DNA from: Deinococcus hopiensis KR-140 | GTDB lineage: Bacteria > Deinococcota > Deinococci > Deinococcales > Deinococcaceae | Direction: 5' to 3' | Length of the DNA stretch: 48,685 nucleotides | NCBI GenBank assembly: GCA_943327755.2 | Contig: CALPYF020000029.1 | Location: forward strand, 1-48,685 | Shown: one piece after another, positions 7,878-15,144 of the stretch | Layout: each line of letters starts with the position of its first letter | Numbering within the stretch: the first letter of the stretch is position 1 | Notes under the pieces: generated by a model | Told to the model about the DNA's origin: nothing | The model's input: the letters and a program-made list of their open reading frames with translations, nothing else | Database searches by the model: none | Made by a program: the position numbers and the translations under genes

Positions 7878-8573
7878 CTCTTCGTGGCCGTCCGCCAGAG
7901 CCTGAAGCGCGGGCCGCAGGGCCGGGAGGTCCACGCGCGCCGTGTGCCAGATCAGGCCCGGCTCGATCCCGAAGTAATCGTGCGCGACCGTGTTCCGGAT
8001 GTCGCGCAGCAGCACCCACGGCACCTCGGGGTGGGTGTCCTGCACGCTCTGCGGGATGAACTTCGTCGTCTCGCCCAGCCGCGCCAGGTTGTGCAGCACG
8101 GCGTCGCGCACCACCTCGTCCCGCTCGAAGGTCGTCAGGGAGTGCCGGTCCGTGAACGCCACGATCCGGTCGATGGCCGCCAGCAGGTCGAACACCCGCC
8201 AGCGCCAGCGCTTCGGGCGGTGCGAGCGCGGCGCGGGCTCCGGCACCGCCATGACGTCCACCGCGTCCGCGAGGATCTCCCCGCGCAGCGGCGGGCGCAG
8301 CGCCCCGGGGGTCATCACGTCCACCCGGCGGTTCAGGACCCCCTCGAACACGTCCCGCACCCGCATCAGGTCCAGCAGGCCCCGCGCCGGACCGGGCTGG
8401 AACTCGATCAGCACGTCAATGTCGCTGTTCGGCCCGGCCTCGCCGCGCGCCACGGACCCGAACACCCGCACCCGCGCCACGCCCAGCGCCTCCCACAGCG
8501 GCCGCGCCTCCCGCAGCGCCCCCGCGATGGTCGGCAGGCGGAGGTCCGGGAACAGCGGCTCGGCGGCGGGCAT
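7863..8573 (-). CDS. MntA-HepT fusion (nucleotidyltransferase antitoxin plus HEPN toxin in one chain)
   Basis: The 236-residue protein joins two modules usually encoded by separate toxin-antitoxin genes. Residues ~25-110 form an MNT nucleotidyltransferase with the GSx10DxD signature: Gly39-Ser40, Asp51, Asp53, and a third acidic residue likely Asp85 in RVDVM. After a linker rich in Pro, Arg and His (~110-125), residues ~126-230 form a HepT/DUF86 HEPN domain with the RNase motif Rx4HxY: Arg193, His198, Tyr200 in RNTVAHDY. In characterised pairs MntA AMPylates the HepT Tyr to silence the RNase. Here both sets of key residues look intact in one chain, suggesting self-modification or a repurposed enzyme. 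Promoter TATCCT lies 7 nt upstream. The gene stands alone. Confidence 0.85.
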   Translation of the reverse strand: MPAAEPLFPDLRLPTIAGALREARPLWEALGVARVRVFGSVARGEAGPNSDIDVLIEFQPGPARGLLDLMRVRDVFEGVLNRRVDVMTPGALRPPLRGEILADAVDVMAVPEPAPRSHRPKRWRWRVFDLLAAIDRIVAFTDRHSLTTFERDEVVRDAVLHNLARLGETTKFIPQSVQDTHPEVPWVLLRDIRNTVAHDYFGIEPGLIWHTARVDLPALRPALQALADGHEETPGG

Positions 8574-8580
8574 GCGCCCC

Positions 8581-8586
8581 AGGATA
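8581..8586 (-). promoter_or_regulatory. Leaderless-type -10 box (TATCCT) for the MntA-HepT fusion
   Basis: On the minus strand TATCCT lies 7 nt before the ATG at 8573. It is divergent from the acpS -10 box at 8611-8616, so the two genes share a ~50-nt promoter region. Confidence 0.5.
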
Positions 8587-8610
8587 GGGGGCGCGGCGCG
8601 GGCGAGCCGC

Positions 8611-8616
8611 TATGCT
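8611..8616 (+). promoter_or_regulatory. Leaderless-type -10 box (TATGCT) for acpS
   Basis: TATGCT ends 7 nt before the ATG at 8624. The ATG at 8612 lies inside this box and is therefore unlikely to be the start. Confidence 0.55.
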
Positions 8617-8623
8617 GACCCTC

Positions 8624-9019
8624 ATGATCGTCGCCGTGGGGCATGACCTGATCGAGATCAGCCGCATCCGGCGCATGCTCGAGCGTGAAGGCAGACGCGC
8701 CGAGAAGCTCTTCGCGCCCACCGAACTCGAGTACTGCGCGCGCCTGACCGACCCCGCCCCCAGCCTCGCCGCGCGCTTCGCCGCGAAGGAAGCCTTCCAG
8801 AAGGTCTGGCCGCGCCCGCACGGCTGGCGGGACGTGTGGGTGCAGCGCGACCGCACCCCGGACGGCCCCTTCCCGTTCGCGCCGCCCGTGCTGGGCTTCG
8901 CGCCCGACATCGCCGCCGAACTGAGCGAACGCGGCTGGGTGGCGCACCTGACCCTGACGCACACCAAGGAACACGCGTCGGCGGTCGTGATCCTGGAGGC
9001 GCTTCGAGGCCCCACCTAA
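8624..9019 (+). CDS. acpS: Holo-[acyl-carrier-protein] synthase
   Basis: Transfers the 4'-phosphopantetheine group from CoA to the serine of apo-ACP, required for fatty acid synthesis. The 131-residue protein has the two AcpS signatures: VGHDLIEISRI at the N-terminus (Asp8 binds Mg2+) and ARFAAKEAFQKVW, with the catalytic Glu/Lys. The C-terminal strand HLTLTHTKEHASAVVILE is also typical. The start at 8624 gives the family N-terminus MIVAVGHDL and correct spacing to the -10 box. The insert between the motif blocks is ordinary in length. Confidence 0.93.
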   Translation: MIVAVGHDLIEISRIRRMLEREGRRAEKLFAPTELEYCARLTDPAPSLAARFAAKEAFQKVWPRPHGWRDVWVQRDRTPDGPFPFAPPVLGFAPDIAAELSERGWVAHLTLTHTKEHASAVVILEALRGPT

Positions 9020-9089
9020 GCGCTACCGAGCTGGACGGCACGCTGCCGGAACTGTCCGCCCGCTGACAGCGTGCCCGACAGGGCGGGCG

Positions 9090-9095
9090 TACGCT
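9090..9095 (+). promoter_or_regulatory. Leaderless-type -10 box (TACGCT)
   Basis: TACGCT ends 5 nt before the ATG at 9101 and supports that start over the upstream in-frame ATG at 9071. Confidence 0.5.
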
Positions 9096-9100
9096 GGAGC

Positions 9101-9601
9101 ATGAACACCAGCGTCCGGGACGTGTGCCGTACCGTGGGCCGGGGAGTCGGCCTGAGCCTCTGCCTGCTGGTGGCGCCTCCGGCCCCCGCGCAGAGCCTGC
9201 CTGGACCCAGCGTGCAGGCCGCCGCCGAGCAGACCGCCCTGACGCGCGGCCGCGCGCTGCTCGCGGAGTTCTACGCCGTGAAACTCGACGCCCTGTGGCA
9301 GGCCTTCACGCCCGAGGTCCGCGCGCAGTGGGGCACCCTGGCCGACTTCCGCGCGTACCGCGAGGCGGGCGTGCAGACCTTCGGCGCGCAGCGGCAGCAG
9401 ATCGGCGAACGCACCCTGACCCGCGACGGCGAGACCTTCTACGTCCGCAGCGCCACCTTCCAGCGGGACCCGACGACCGTCTGGGCGCTGGTCATCGGCT
9501 TCACCGGCCCCCGCGTGAGTACCTTCGTGATCCTGCGGGAAGGGGAGACCGGCAATGATCCGGTCGCGGGCCTCAGCCCCCGCTGGCTGGCGCGGCCGTA
9601 G
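9101..9601 (+). CDS. Exported protein with DUF3887-like fold, unknown function
   Basis: A 166-residue protein. The N-terminus has a signal peptide: basic start, hydrophobic GVGLSLCLLVAP core and an APAQS cleavage site near residue 30. The mature part (ALLAEFYAVKLDALWQAFTPEVRAQWG, then FRAYREAGVQTFGAQ) resembles small periplasmic NTF2-like/DUF3887 domains that often precede hydrolases. Here no catalytic partner domain is present. The 3' end overlaps the convergent lipoprotein gene by 29 nt. The fold assignment is tentative. Confidence 0.7.
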   Translation: MNTSVRDVCRTVGRGVGLSLCLLVAPPAPAQSLPGPSVQAAAEQTALTRGRALLAEFYAVKLDALWQAFTPEVRAQWGTLADFRAYREAGVQTFGAQRQQIGERTLTRDGETFYVRSATFQRDPTTVWALVIGFTGPRVSTFVILREGETGNDPVAGLSPRWLARP

Positions 9602-9998
9602 GCACGCCGCCACTCTGCCGGGCCAGTTCACGCCCGGAGCCGTCCGTCACCGTGAACGTGTACGCCCGCTCGCTGCGCGCCACCCAGTTCACGCGCAGGT
9701 CCACGCACTCCGCCGGCAGCTGCGTCTGCGCCGCGGACGGGTAGCGGTCATCCAGGCTGTCCTCCCGGAAGACCTCCAGCGTGCGGGTCAGGGCGTTCGC
9801 GCAGTTCTGCCCCGCCGCGCGCACCGTGACGCTCTGGGCGTCCGCCGGCAGGGCCGTCTCCTGCTCGGCCTGCATGGCCCTGACCTGCGCTTCCAGCTCG
9901 GTCACGCGCGCCTGGAGCGCCGCGTTCTCGGCGCGGGCCTCGCGGTCCTGACAGCCGCACAGCAGGACGGAACACAGCAGCAGGGGGAGCGCCTTCAC
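9573..9998 (-). CDS. Putative lipoprotein with short coiled coil
   Basis: A 141-residue protein starting with GTG at 9998. MKALPLLLCSVLLCGCQ is a lipoprotein signal, with LCGC as lipobox and Cys16 the likely lipidated residue. Residues ~18-46 (REARAENAALQARVTELEAQVRA, cited in part) form a charged coiled coil. The rest is a small domain with two Cys (QNCAN, AECVD) that may pair. TAGGCT 7 nt upstream supports the start. Function not recognised. The last 29 nt overlap the convergent exported-protein gene. Confidence 0.68.
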   Translation of the reverse strand: MKALPLLLCSVLLCGCQDREARAENAALQARVTELEAQVRAMQAEQETALPADAQSVTVRAAGQNCANALTRTLEVFREDSLDDRYPSAAQTQLPAECVDLRVNWVARSERAYTFTVTDGSGRELARQSGGVPTAAPASGG

Positions 9999-10124
9999 GC
10001 GCGGCAGCCTAGCGCCTGCCCGCCCCGCCAGGGGTCAGAACCCCCTCACGGACACCTTCATGAAGGTCGCCCCGCCCAGGCCACCGGAGCGGCCGGGCAG
10101 GGCGAACAGGAGCGGGCGCGTCAT

Positions 10125-10193
10125 ACGGGTTCCGTTTGTTTCGTTAACAGATCGGAACACCGCCGATCTGCCAACTCCACGCCCGGAACCCGT
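10125..10193. repeat. Nested inverted repeat element
   Basis: A perfect 10-bp outer pair, ACGGGTTCCG (10125-10134) and CGGAACCCGT (10184-10193), encloses a perfect 8-bp inner pair, CAGATCGG (10148-10155) and CCGATCTG (10163-10170). On the plus strand the outer arm runs into TTTTT. The element sits between the lipoprotein gene and the 3' end of the methyltransferase gene. Confidence 0.75.
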
Positions 10194-10216
10194 TTTTCTC
10201 CCACTCGCTCCGCTCG

Positions 10217-10245
10217 GGTTGAAAGATTTTGCAAACCTTTCAACC
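10217..10245. repeat. Inverted repeat GGTTGAAAG / CTTTCAACC
   Basis: A perfect 9-bp pair (10217-10225 and 10237-10245) around an 11-nt AT-rich loop containing the palindrome TTTGCAAA. It lies 10 nt beyond the methyltransferase stop codon and could be its terminator hairpin, but no T-run follows. Confidence 0.6.
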
Positions 10246-10255
10246 GGAGTCAGTA

Positions 10256-11488
10256 TCAGCGGTTCAGGACGCTCACGATCTCCACGTGACTCGTCTGCGG
10301 GTAGAAGTCATGCGGGACCACCTCGCCCAGCTTCCAGCCGCGCCGCACCAGATCGCCGACGTCCCGCGCCCAGGTCGCCGGGTCGCACGACACGTACACC
10401 AGCCGGTCGGCGGTGCTCGCGTGAATGTGATCCCGCGCCGCCTCCTCCAGCCCCGCGCGCGGCGGGTCCACCACGATCACGTCCGTGCCCAGCTCGCTGA
10501 AGCGCGCCGCGTCCCCGTTGCGGAACGTCACGTTCCCCTCACCGGTGTTCGCCACGTCCTGCCGCCCGCGCGCCAGCGCCTCGGCGGACGAGTCCAGCAC
10601 CGTCACCCGCCGGAAGTGCTTGGCGAGGTGACGACCAATCGCCCCCGCGCCCCCGTACAGGTCCACCGCGTGCTCGCCCTCACCGGCCAGCTGCGTCGCC
10701 CGGCGGTATGCGAGACCCGCCGCCTCCGGGTTCACCTGCGCGAAGCCCGTCGCGGACACCCGCACCTGCACCTCCCCGAACTGCTCGGTGATCTCCCCCT
10801 CACCCGCGATCAACCGCACGCCCGCACTGAACCGCCGACCCGCCGGCTGCGCCAGACTCACGCCCACCACCCCGGCCTCCATCAGGTGATCACTGGCCCG
10901 CAGGAACGCCTTCGGTTCCCCCGCACCGATCACGGCCGCCACGACCTCCCCGGTCAGGCGACTCGCACGGAACGCCACCTCGGTCGCCGGGTCCAGCCGC
11001 TCGGGATCGATGCGGTCCAGCACCGCCTGAATCTCCGGCATCACCAGCGGGTCTGCGCGCACCACCAGCGGATCACTGCCGCGCCGCTCGCGGTACGCGA
11101 GGCCCTGCGGGGTCACGAGGTACTGCGCGGTGTTCCGGTAGCCCCACTCCTGCGGGCTGGGCACCGTCGCCGCCACCCCATGCCGCACCTTCGCGATGCG
11201 GCTCAGGGCCTCCTCCACGAACGCCCGCTTGAAGCCCAGCTGCGCCTCGTAACTCGCGTGCGCCAGATCCGCCGTGGGCAGGTCCGGGCCGTCCACGCGG
11301 TCCGGGCTGCGGCGCAGCACCTCCACCGTCACGCCCTGGCGCACGCCCTTCCCGCTGCGCACCCGCGCCGTGACCTGCTCGCCCGGCAGCGCCCCCCGGA
11401 CCAGCACCACGCCGGACTCGTCCCGGGCGAGCCCCAGCCCCCCGGCTACAAGTTTCTCTATTTCCAGCGTAAGCAGTGCGTCCGACAT
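10256..11488 (-). CDS. TrmA/RumA-family RNA (uracil-5-)-methyltransferase lacking Fe-S cysteines
   Basis: A SAM-dependent class I RNA methyltransferase, 410 residues. An N-terminal TRAM/OB domain covers ~1-60. The SAM site is VDLYGGAGAIGRHL, followed by VVDPPRAGL and YVSCDPATWARD, whose Cys is the catalytic nucleophile attacking uracil C6. This fits the RlmC/RlmD/RumA family acting on 23S rRNA or tRNA U54. The region where RumA has a CxxxxxCxxC Fe-S site reads DLPTADLAHASYEAQLGF here, without cysteines. The start at 11488 is supported by TACGCT 6 nt upstream; the open frame further upstream runs toward the tRNA promoter region. Confidence 0.88.
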   Translation of the reverse strand: MSDALLTLEIEKLVAGGLGLARDESGVVLVRGALPGEQVTARVRSGKGVRQGVTVEVLRRSPDRVDGPDLPTADLAHASYEAQLGFKRAFVEEALSRIAKVRHGVAATVPSPQEWGYRNTAQYLVTPQGLAYRERRGSDPLVVRADPLVMPEIQAVLDRIDPERLDPATEVAFRASRLTGEVVAAVIGAGEPKAFLRASDHLMEAGVVGVSLAQPAGRRFSAGVRLIAGEGEITEQFGEVQVRVSATGFAQVNPEAAGLAYRRATQLAGEGEHAVDLYGGAGAIGRHLAKHFRRVTVLDSSAEALARGRQDVANTGEGNVTFRNGDAARFSELGTDVIVVDPPRAGLEEAARDHIHASTADRLVYVSCDPATWARDVGDLVRRGWKLGEVVPHDFYPQTSHVEIVSVLNR

Positions 11489-11494
11489 CCCCAC

Positions 11495-11500
11495 AGCGTA
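11495..11500 (-). promoter_or_regulatory. Leaderless-type -10 box (TACGCT) for the methyltransferase
   Basis: Minus-strand TACGCT, 6 nt before the ATG at 11488. Confidence 0.5.
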
Positions 11501-11548
11501 GCGCGGACGACCCCCACCGCGCAGGACCGGCCCCACACACGCCCCCAC

Positions 11549-11577
11549 TGGACACGCGCCGCACGGAGTGATACATT
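11549..11577 (+). promoter_or_regulatory. Promoter of tRNA-Ala
   Basis: TGGACA (11549-11554) and TACATT (11572-11577) are separated by exactly 17 nt, 20 nt upstream of the mature tRNA 5' end. Confidence 0.7.
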
Positions 11578-11597
11578 CCCTGAGCCCTGAGGCATCA

Positions 11598-11673
<76 letters not shown>

Positions 11674-11680
11674 GAGTAGA

Positions 11681-11703
11681 CCCCTCCACCCGGAGGGGTT
11701 TTT
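11681..11703 (+). terminator. Intrinsic terminator of tRNA-Ala
   Basis: CCCCTCC (11681-11687) and GGAGGGG (11692-11698) form a 7-bp stem with a 4-nt loop, followed by TTTTT, 7 nt after the CCA end. Confidence 0.88.
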
Positions 11704-11743
11704 CCATGTTCCGCCAGTCCAGATTCCTCCAGCCCAGGCGAGG

Positions 11744-11777
11744 GGCTTTCAGCCCCGCCTGTCGCGCACTGAAAGCC
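11744..11777. promoter_or_regulatory. Inverted repeat, candidate operator of the ArsR-like regulator
   Basis: GGCTTTCAG (11744-11752) and CTGAAAGCC (11769-11777) are a perfect 9-bp inverted pair with a 16-nt centre, ending 20 nt before the regulator's ATG at 11798. The position suits an autoregulatory site. Confidence 0.5.
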
Positions 11778-11797
11778 TCTCGGGGCATGCTGCGTCC

Positions 11798-12478
11798 ATG
11801 CCCGAACCCGCCCAGCTGGAGAGCCTGCGCGTCACCGATGAACCTGCCGCCCGCGCCCTGCGGCAGGACACGCACCTGCTGGGCCTGTTCCTGAGTCCCG
11901 CCTCGCCCAGTGACGTGGCGGCCCGCGCCGGGATGCCCGCGAACCTCGTGCATCACCACGCGCGGCGACTGGCGGGCCTGGGCCTGCTGTTCGAACAGCG
12001 GCGCGAGGCCGGGCGCGTGTACTACCAGTTGCGCGCCCGCACCTTCCGGGTGGCCAGCGACCTGCTGCCCCCACAGGACCCGGATGGGAATGGGCAGAGG
12101 GACATGCGCGACCTCACGAGCAGTTTCCTGGCGGCGTACGAGCGCTGCTGGGCGTTCATGCGCGACGGCGAGGATGGCGTGTGCAGCTTCGGCAACGACG
12201 AGCATCCTGCCCCGCCACTCGAGGACGTGACCGACCCCATCCCCGTGCCCTTCCCCGCCCACCTGGACCGCCTGACGCTGCGCCTCACGCCGGAACGCTA
12301 CGCGCGGCTGGCCCGCGACCTCAGTGACGTGCTGACCCGCGCCTATGCCGAAGGCCACAGCGAGACGGGAGACCCCTGCACGCTGGCCGTGCTGGCTTTC
12401 AGCGACCCCGCGCCGCCCGCCGGAACCCTCTCCCTGTCCCGCAACCTCAACACCTTCCTGGGCCTGAACCCGGCGTGA
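11798..12478 (+). CDS. ArsR-like winged-helix transcriptional regulator
   Basis: A 226-residue protein. Residues ~20-85 carry a winged HTH: LLGLFLSPASPSDVAARAGM, then ANLVHHHARRLAGLGLLFEQ as recognition helix region, then the wing REAGRVYYQLRA. This is ArsR/HTH_20 style. The remaining ~140 residues are an uncharacterised sensor or dimerisation domain with a short acidic stretch. No metal-binding Cys pair of classical ArsR sensors is apparent. A 9-bp inverted repeat just upstream may be its operator. The gene lies alone between tRNA-Ala and convergent der, so the regulated targets are unknown. Confidence 0.75.
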   Translation: MPEPAQLESLRVTDEPAARALRQDTHLLGLFLSPASPSDVAARAGMPANLVHHHARRLAGLGLLFEQRREAGRVYYQLRARTFRVASDLLPPQDPDGNGQRDMRDLTSSFLAAYERCWAFMRDGEDGVCSFGNDEHPAPPLEDVTDPIPVPFPAHLDRLTLRLTPERYARLARDLSDVLTRAYAEGHSETGDPCTLAVLAFSDPAPPAGTLSLSRNLNTFLGLNPA

Positions 12479-12485
12479 TGAGAAA

Positions 12486-12504
12486 CCCCCGCGTGGGGCG
12501 GGGG
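12486..12504. terminator. Shared terminator between the regulator and der
   Basis: CCCCCGC (12486-12492) and GCGGGGG (12498-12504) form a stem with a 5-nt loop. On the minus strand the stem is followed by TTTCTC, so it best fits as the der terminator. Confidence 0.6.
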
Positions 12505-12512
12505 CTGTGTGG

Positions 12513-13835
<1,323 letters not shown>

Positions 13836-14024
13836 GGTGACGCTCCTTGTACGGTGTCGGTTCCACCCCGGGCGTCTGGGGGGTTCCGCCGAAACGGCCT
13901 GCGCCTCACGGTGAGGGGGCCTGCGACAGACGAGTCTACCGCACCGGGCCGTGCGGGCGTCGGTGCGGAGGGAACGTTTGACGGGGGTATGGCAGGGGGG
14001 CGAACCATGCTACTGGAGGCGGGG

Positions 14025-14441
14025 TCAGTTGCTGGGGTTCAGGATGGTGTCGTCGCAGGGCATGAACCACGTGCTGCCGCCGAAACCGCCGGTCGCGGCG
14101 GTGCGTTTGAAGCCCAGCACGGCGTTCACGCCGCTGAGTTTCAGGGTCAGGGTGCCGCTGCTGCGCGCCGCGCCGCGGGGCGTGTCGGCCCAGCTGCCGG
14201 TGACGGTGTTGCCGCTGCGGGTGCCGTGGAAGACGTTCGTCCAGCTTTTCCCGCCGTCGCTGCTCAGGCCGACCCACCAGACCTGCGTGCCGATCTGCCG
14301 GACGTGGTACGTGCCGCCGTCGTTGGCGCGCCACGTGCCGTTCAGGTCGGGCGGCGCGGCGCACAGGGCCTGCGCGGGCGTGCCGTTCAGGGCAGCGAGG
14401 CTGAGGGTGAGGGTGGCGGCGCGGATCAGCAGTGTCTTCAT
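14025..14441 (-). CDS. Secreted beta-rich protein, unknown function
   Basis: A 138-residue protein from ATG at 14441, preceded by a good ribosome site (AGGAGG). MKTLLIRAATLTLSLAALNG is a signal peptide, cleaved near AQA. The mature part (DLNGTWRANDGGTYHVRQIG, then VWWVGLSSDGGKSW) suggests a small beta-barrel similar to lipocalin-like or "NGTWRAN" stress proteins. Two Cys, LCAAP near the start and MPCDD near the end, may pair. The open frame continues upstream to 14591 but without a signal peptide. Confidence 0.68.
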   Translation of the reverse strand: MKTLLIRAATLTLSLAALNGTPAQALCAAPPDLNGTWRANDGGTYHVRQIGTQVWWVGLSSDGGKSWTNVFHGTRSGNTVTGSWADTPRGAARSSGTLTLKLSGVNAVLGFKRTAATGGFGGSTWFMPCDDTILNPSN

Positions 14442-14575
14442 GGGGATGCCCTCCTGGGTGATGTGCCCGGAGAGTACGCGGGGGACCGTGATCACCCCAT
14501 GATCGCTGCATACCGCCCGGTGAGGCATGGGGCGGAGGGCGTGCTGCACGCGCTTTTCTGGTGTATGCGCATGAG

Positions 14576-14649
14576 TTGACACGCGCCGCATACCGCGTTA
14601 TTCTATTTCTATCACCGTTCGAAAAGGGCGGATTTTTCGTTTTGATCCC
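14576..14649 (+). promoter_or_regulatory. Promoter-terminator module, copy A
   Basis: TTGACA (14576-14581), 17-nt spacer containing GCATACC, TATTCT (14599-14604). The predicted +1 at 14611 begins ATCACCG. A hairpin follows immediately: CCGTTC (14615-14620), loop GAAAA, GGGCGG (14626-14631), then A and TTTTT (14633-14637). The expected RNA is about 27 nt. The conserved block continues to GATCCC at 14649. The unit lies 56 nt before the membrane protein gene at 14706, which has its own -10 box. Confidence 0.7.
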
Positions 14650-14693
14650 GTGAGGGTGCCGCAGGTGAGGCAATCCGGGCAGTCCGGGCCGCG

Positions 14694-14699
14694 TAGCGT
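14694..14699 (+). promoter_or_regulatory. Leaderless-type -10 box (TAGCGT)
   Basis: TAGCGT ends 6 nt before the GTG start at 14706. Confidence 0.45.
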
Positions 14700-14705
14700 G
14701 CAGAC

Positions 14706-15035
14706 GTGAACACCACCCTGAGTCTGGGCAGTCTGGCGGCCAGCAGCGGCATTCTCGCGGCAGGCCTGATCTTCCTGTACAGCGTGTGGCTGGGTCGCCG
14801 CGACATTGGCTGGCGGGCCGCGCGGGGCGTCCTGGCCGCCGTGGTGCTGGGCGGCGTGCTGCCGTTCTTCCTGATCCAGTTCGCCCCCGTGCTGTTCAGC
14901 TCCGATTCCCGTAGCCTCACCAGCCTGTTTCTGCTCACCATCGTGAACATTGTCGGGGTGCTCGTCGCTTTCCTGCCGTGGCTGGTCGCCGGGAACTGGC
15001 TGGAGATCATGCGCCGCGACGCGCCGCACACCTGA
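14706..15035 (+). CDS. Small integral membrane protein, unknown function
   Basis: A 109-residue protein with a GTG start. Three hydrophobic segments can be seen at ~7-27 (LAASSGILAAGLIFLYSVWL), ~38-62 and ~72-96, with a short basic loop (GRRDIGWRAARG) after the first. No family is recognised. It stands between promoter-terminator modules A and B. Confidence 0.65.
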   Translation: MNTTLSLGSLAASSGILAAGLIFLYSVWLGRRDIGWRAARGVLAAVVLGGVLPFFLIQFAPVLFSSDSRSLTSLFLLTIVNIVGVLVAFLPWLVAGNWLEIMRRDAPHT

Positions 15036-15067
15036 ACCGGGGCAGGGGCAGTTCCGAGTGGATACCC

Positions 15068-15129
15068 TTGACCACCCCTGCATACCGCGCTATAGTTTTG
15101 GACATCACCGCCCACGAGGCGGCTTTTTT
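15068..15129 (+). promoter_or_regulatory. Promoter-terminator module, copy B
   Basis: TTGACC (15068-15073), 17-nt spacer with GCATACC, TATAGT (15091-15096). The predicted +1 at 15104 begins ATCACCG. The terminator stem is CCGCC (15108-15112)/GGCGG (15118-15122) with T6 at 15124-15129. The expected RNA is about 26 nt. It lies between convergent genes and leads into no gene on its strand. Confidence 0.7.
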
Positions 15130-15144
15130 ATTGCCTGTTGCCGC

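Noticed and set aside
5774..8059. Plus-strand open frame of about 761 codons across the aldo/keto reductase and exchanger genes
   Set aside because: The Arg/Gly/Pro/His-rich translation lacks motifs and spans two well-supported genes in another frame.
14506..14520. Another GCATACC word that might be a fourth promoter-terminator module
   Set aside because: It lacks a TTGAC element at the right distance, a TATNNT box and the ATCACCG-hairpin-T-run block.
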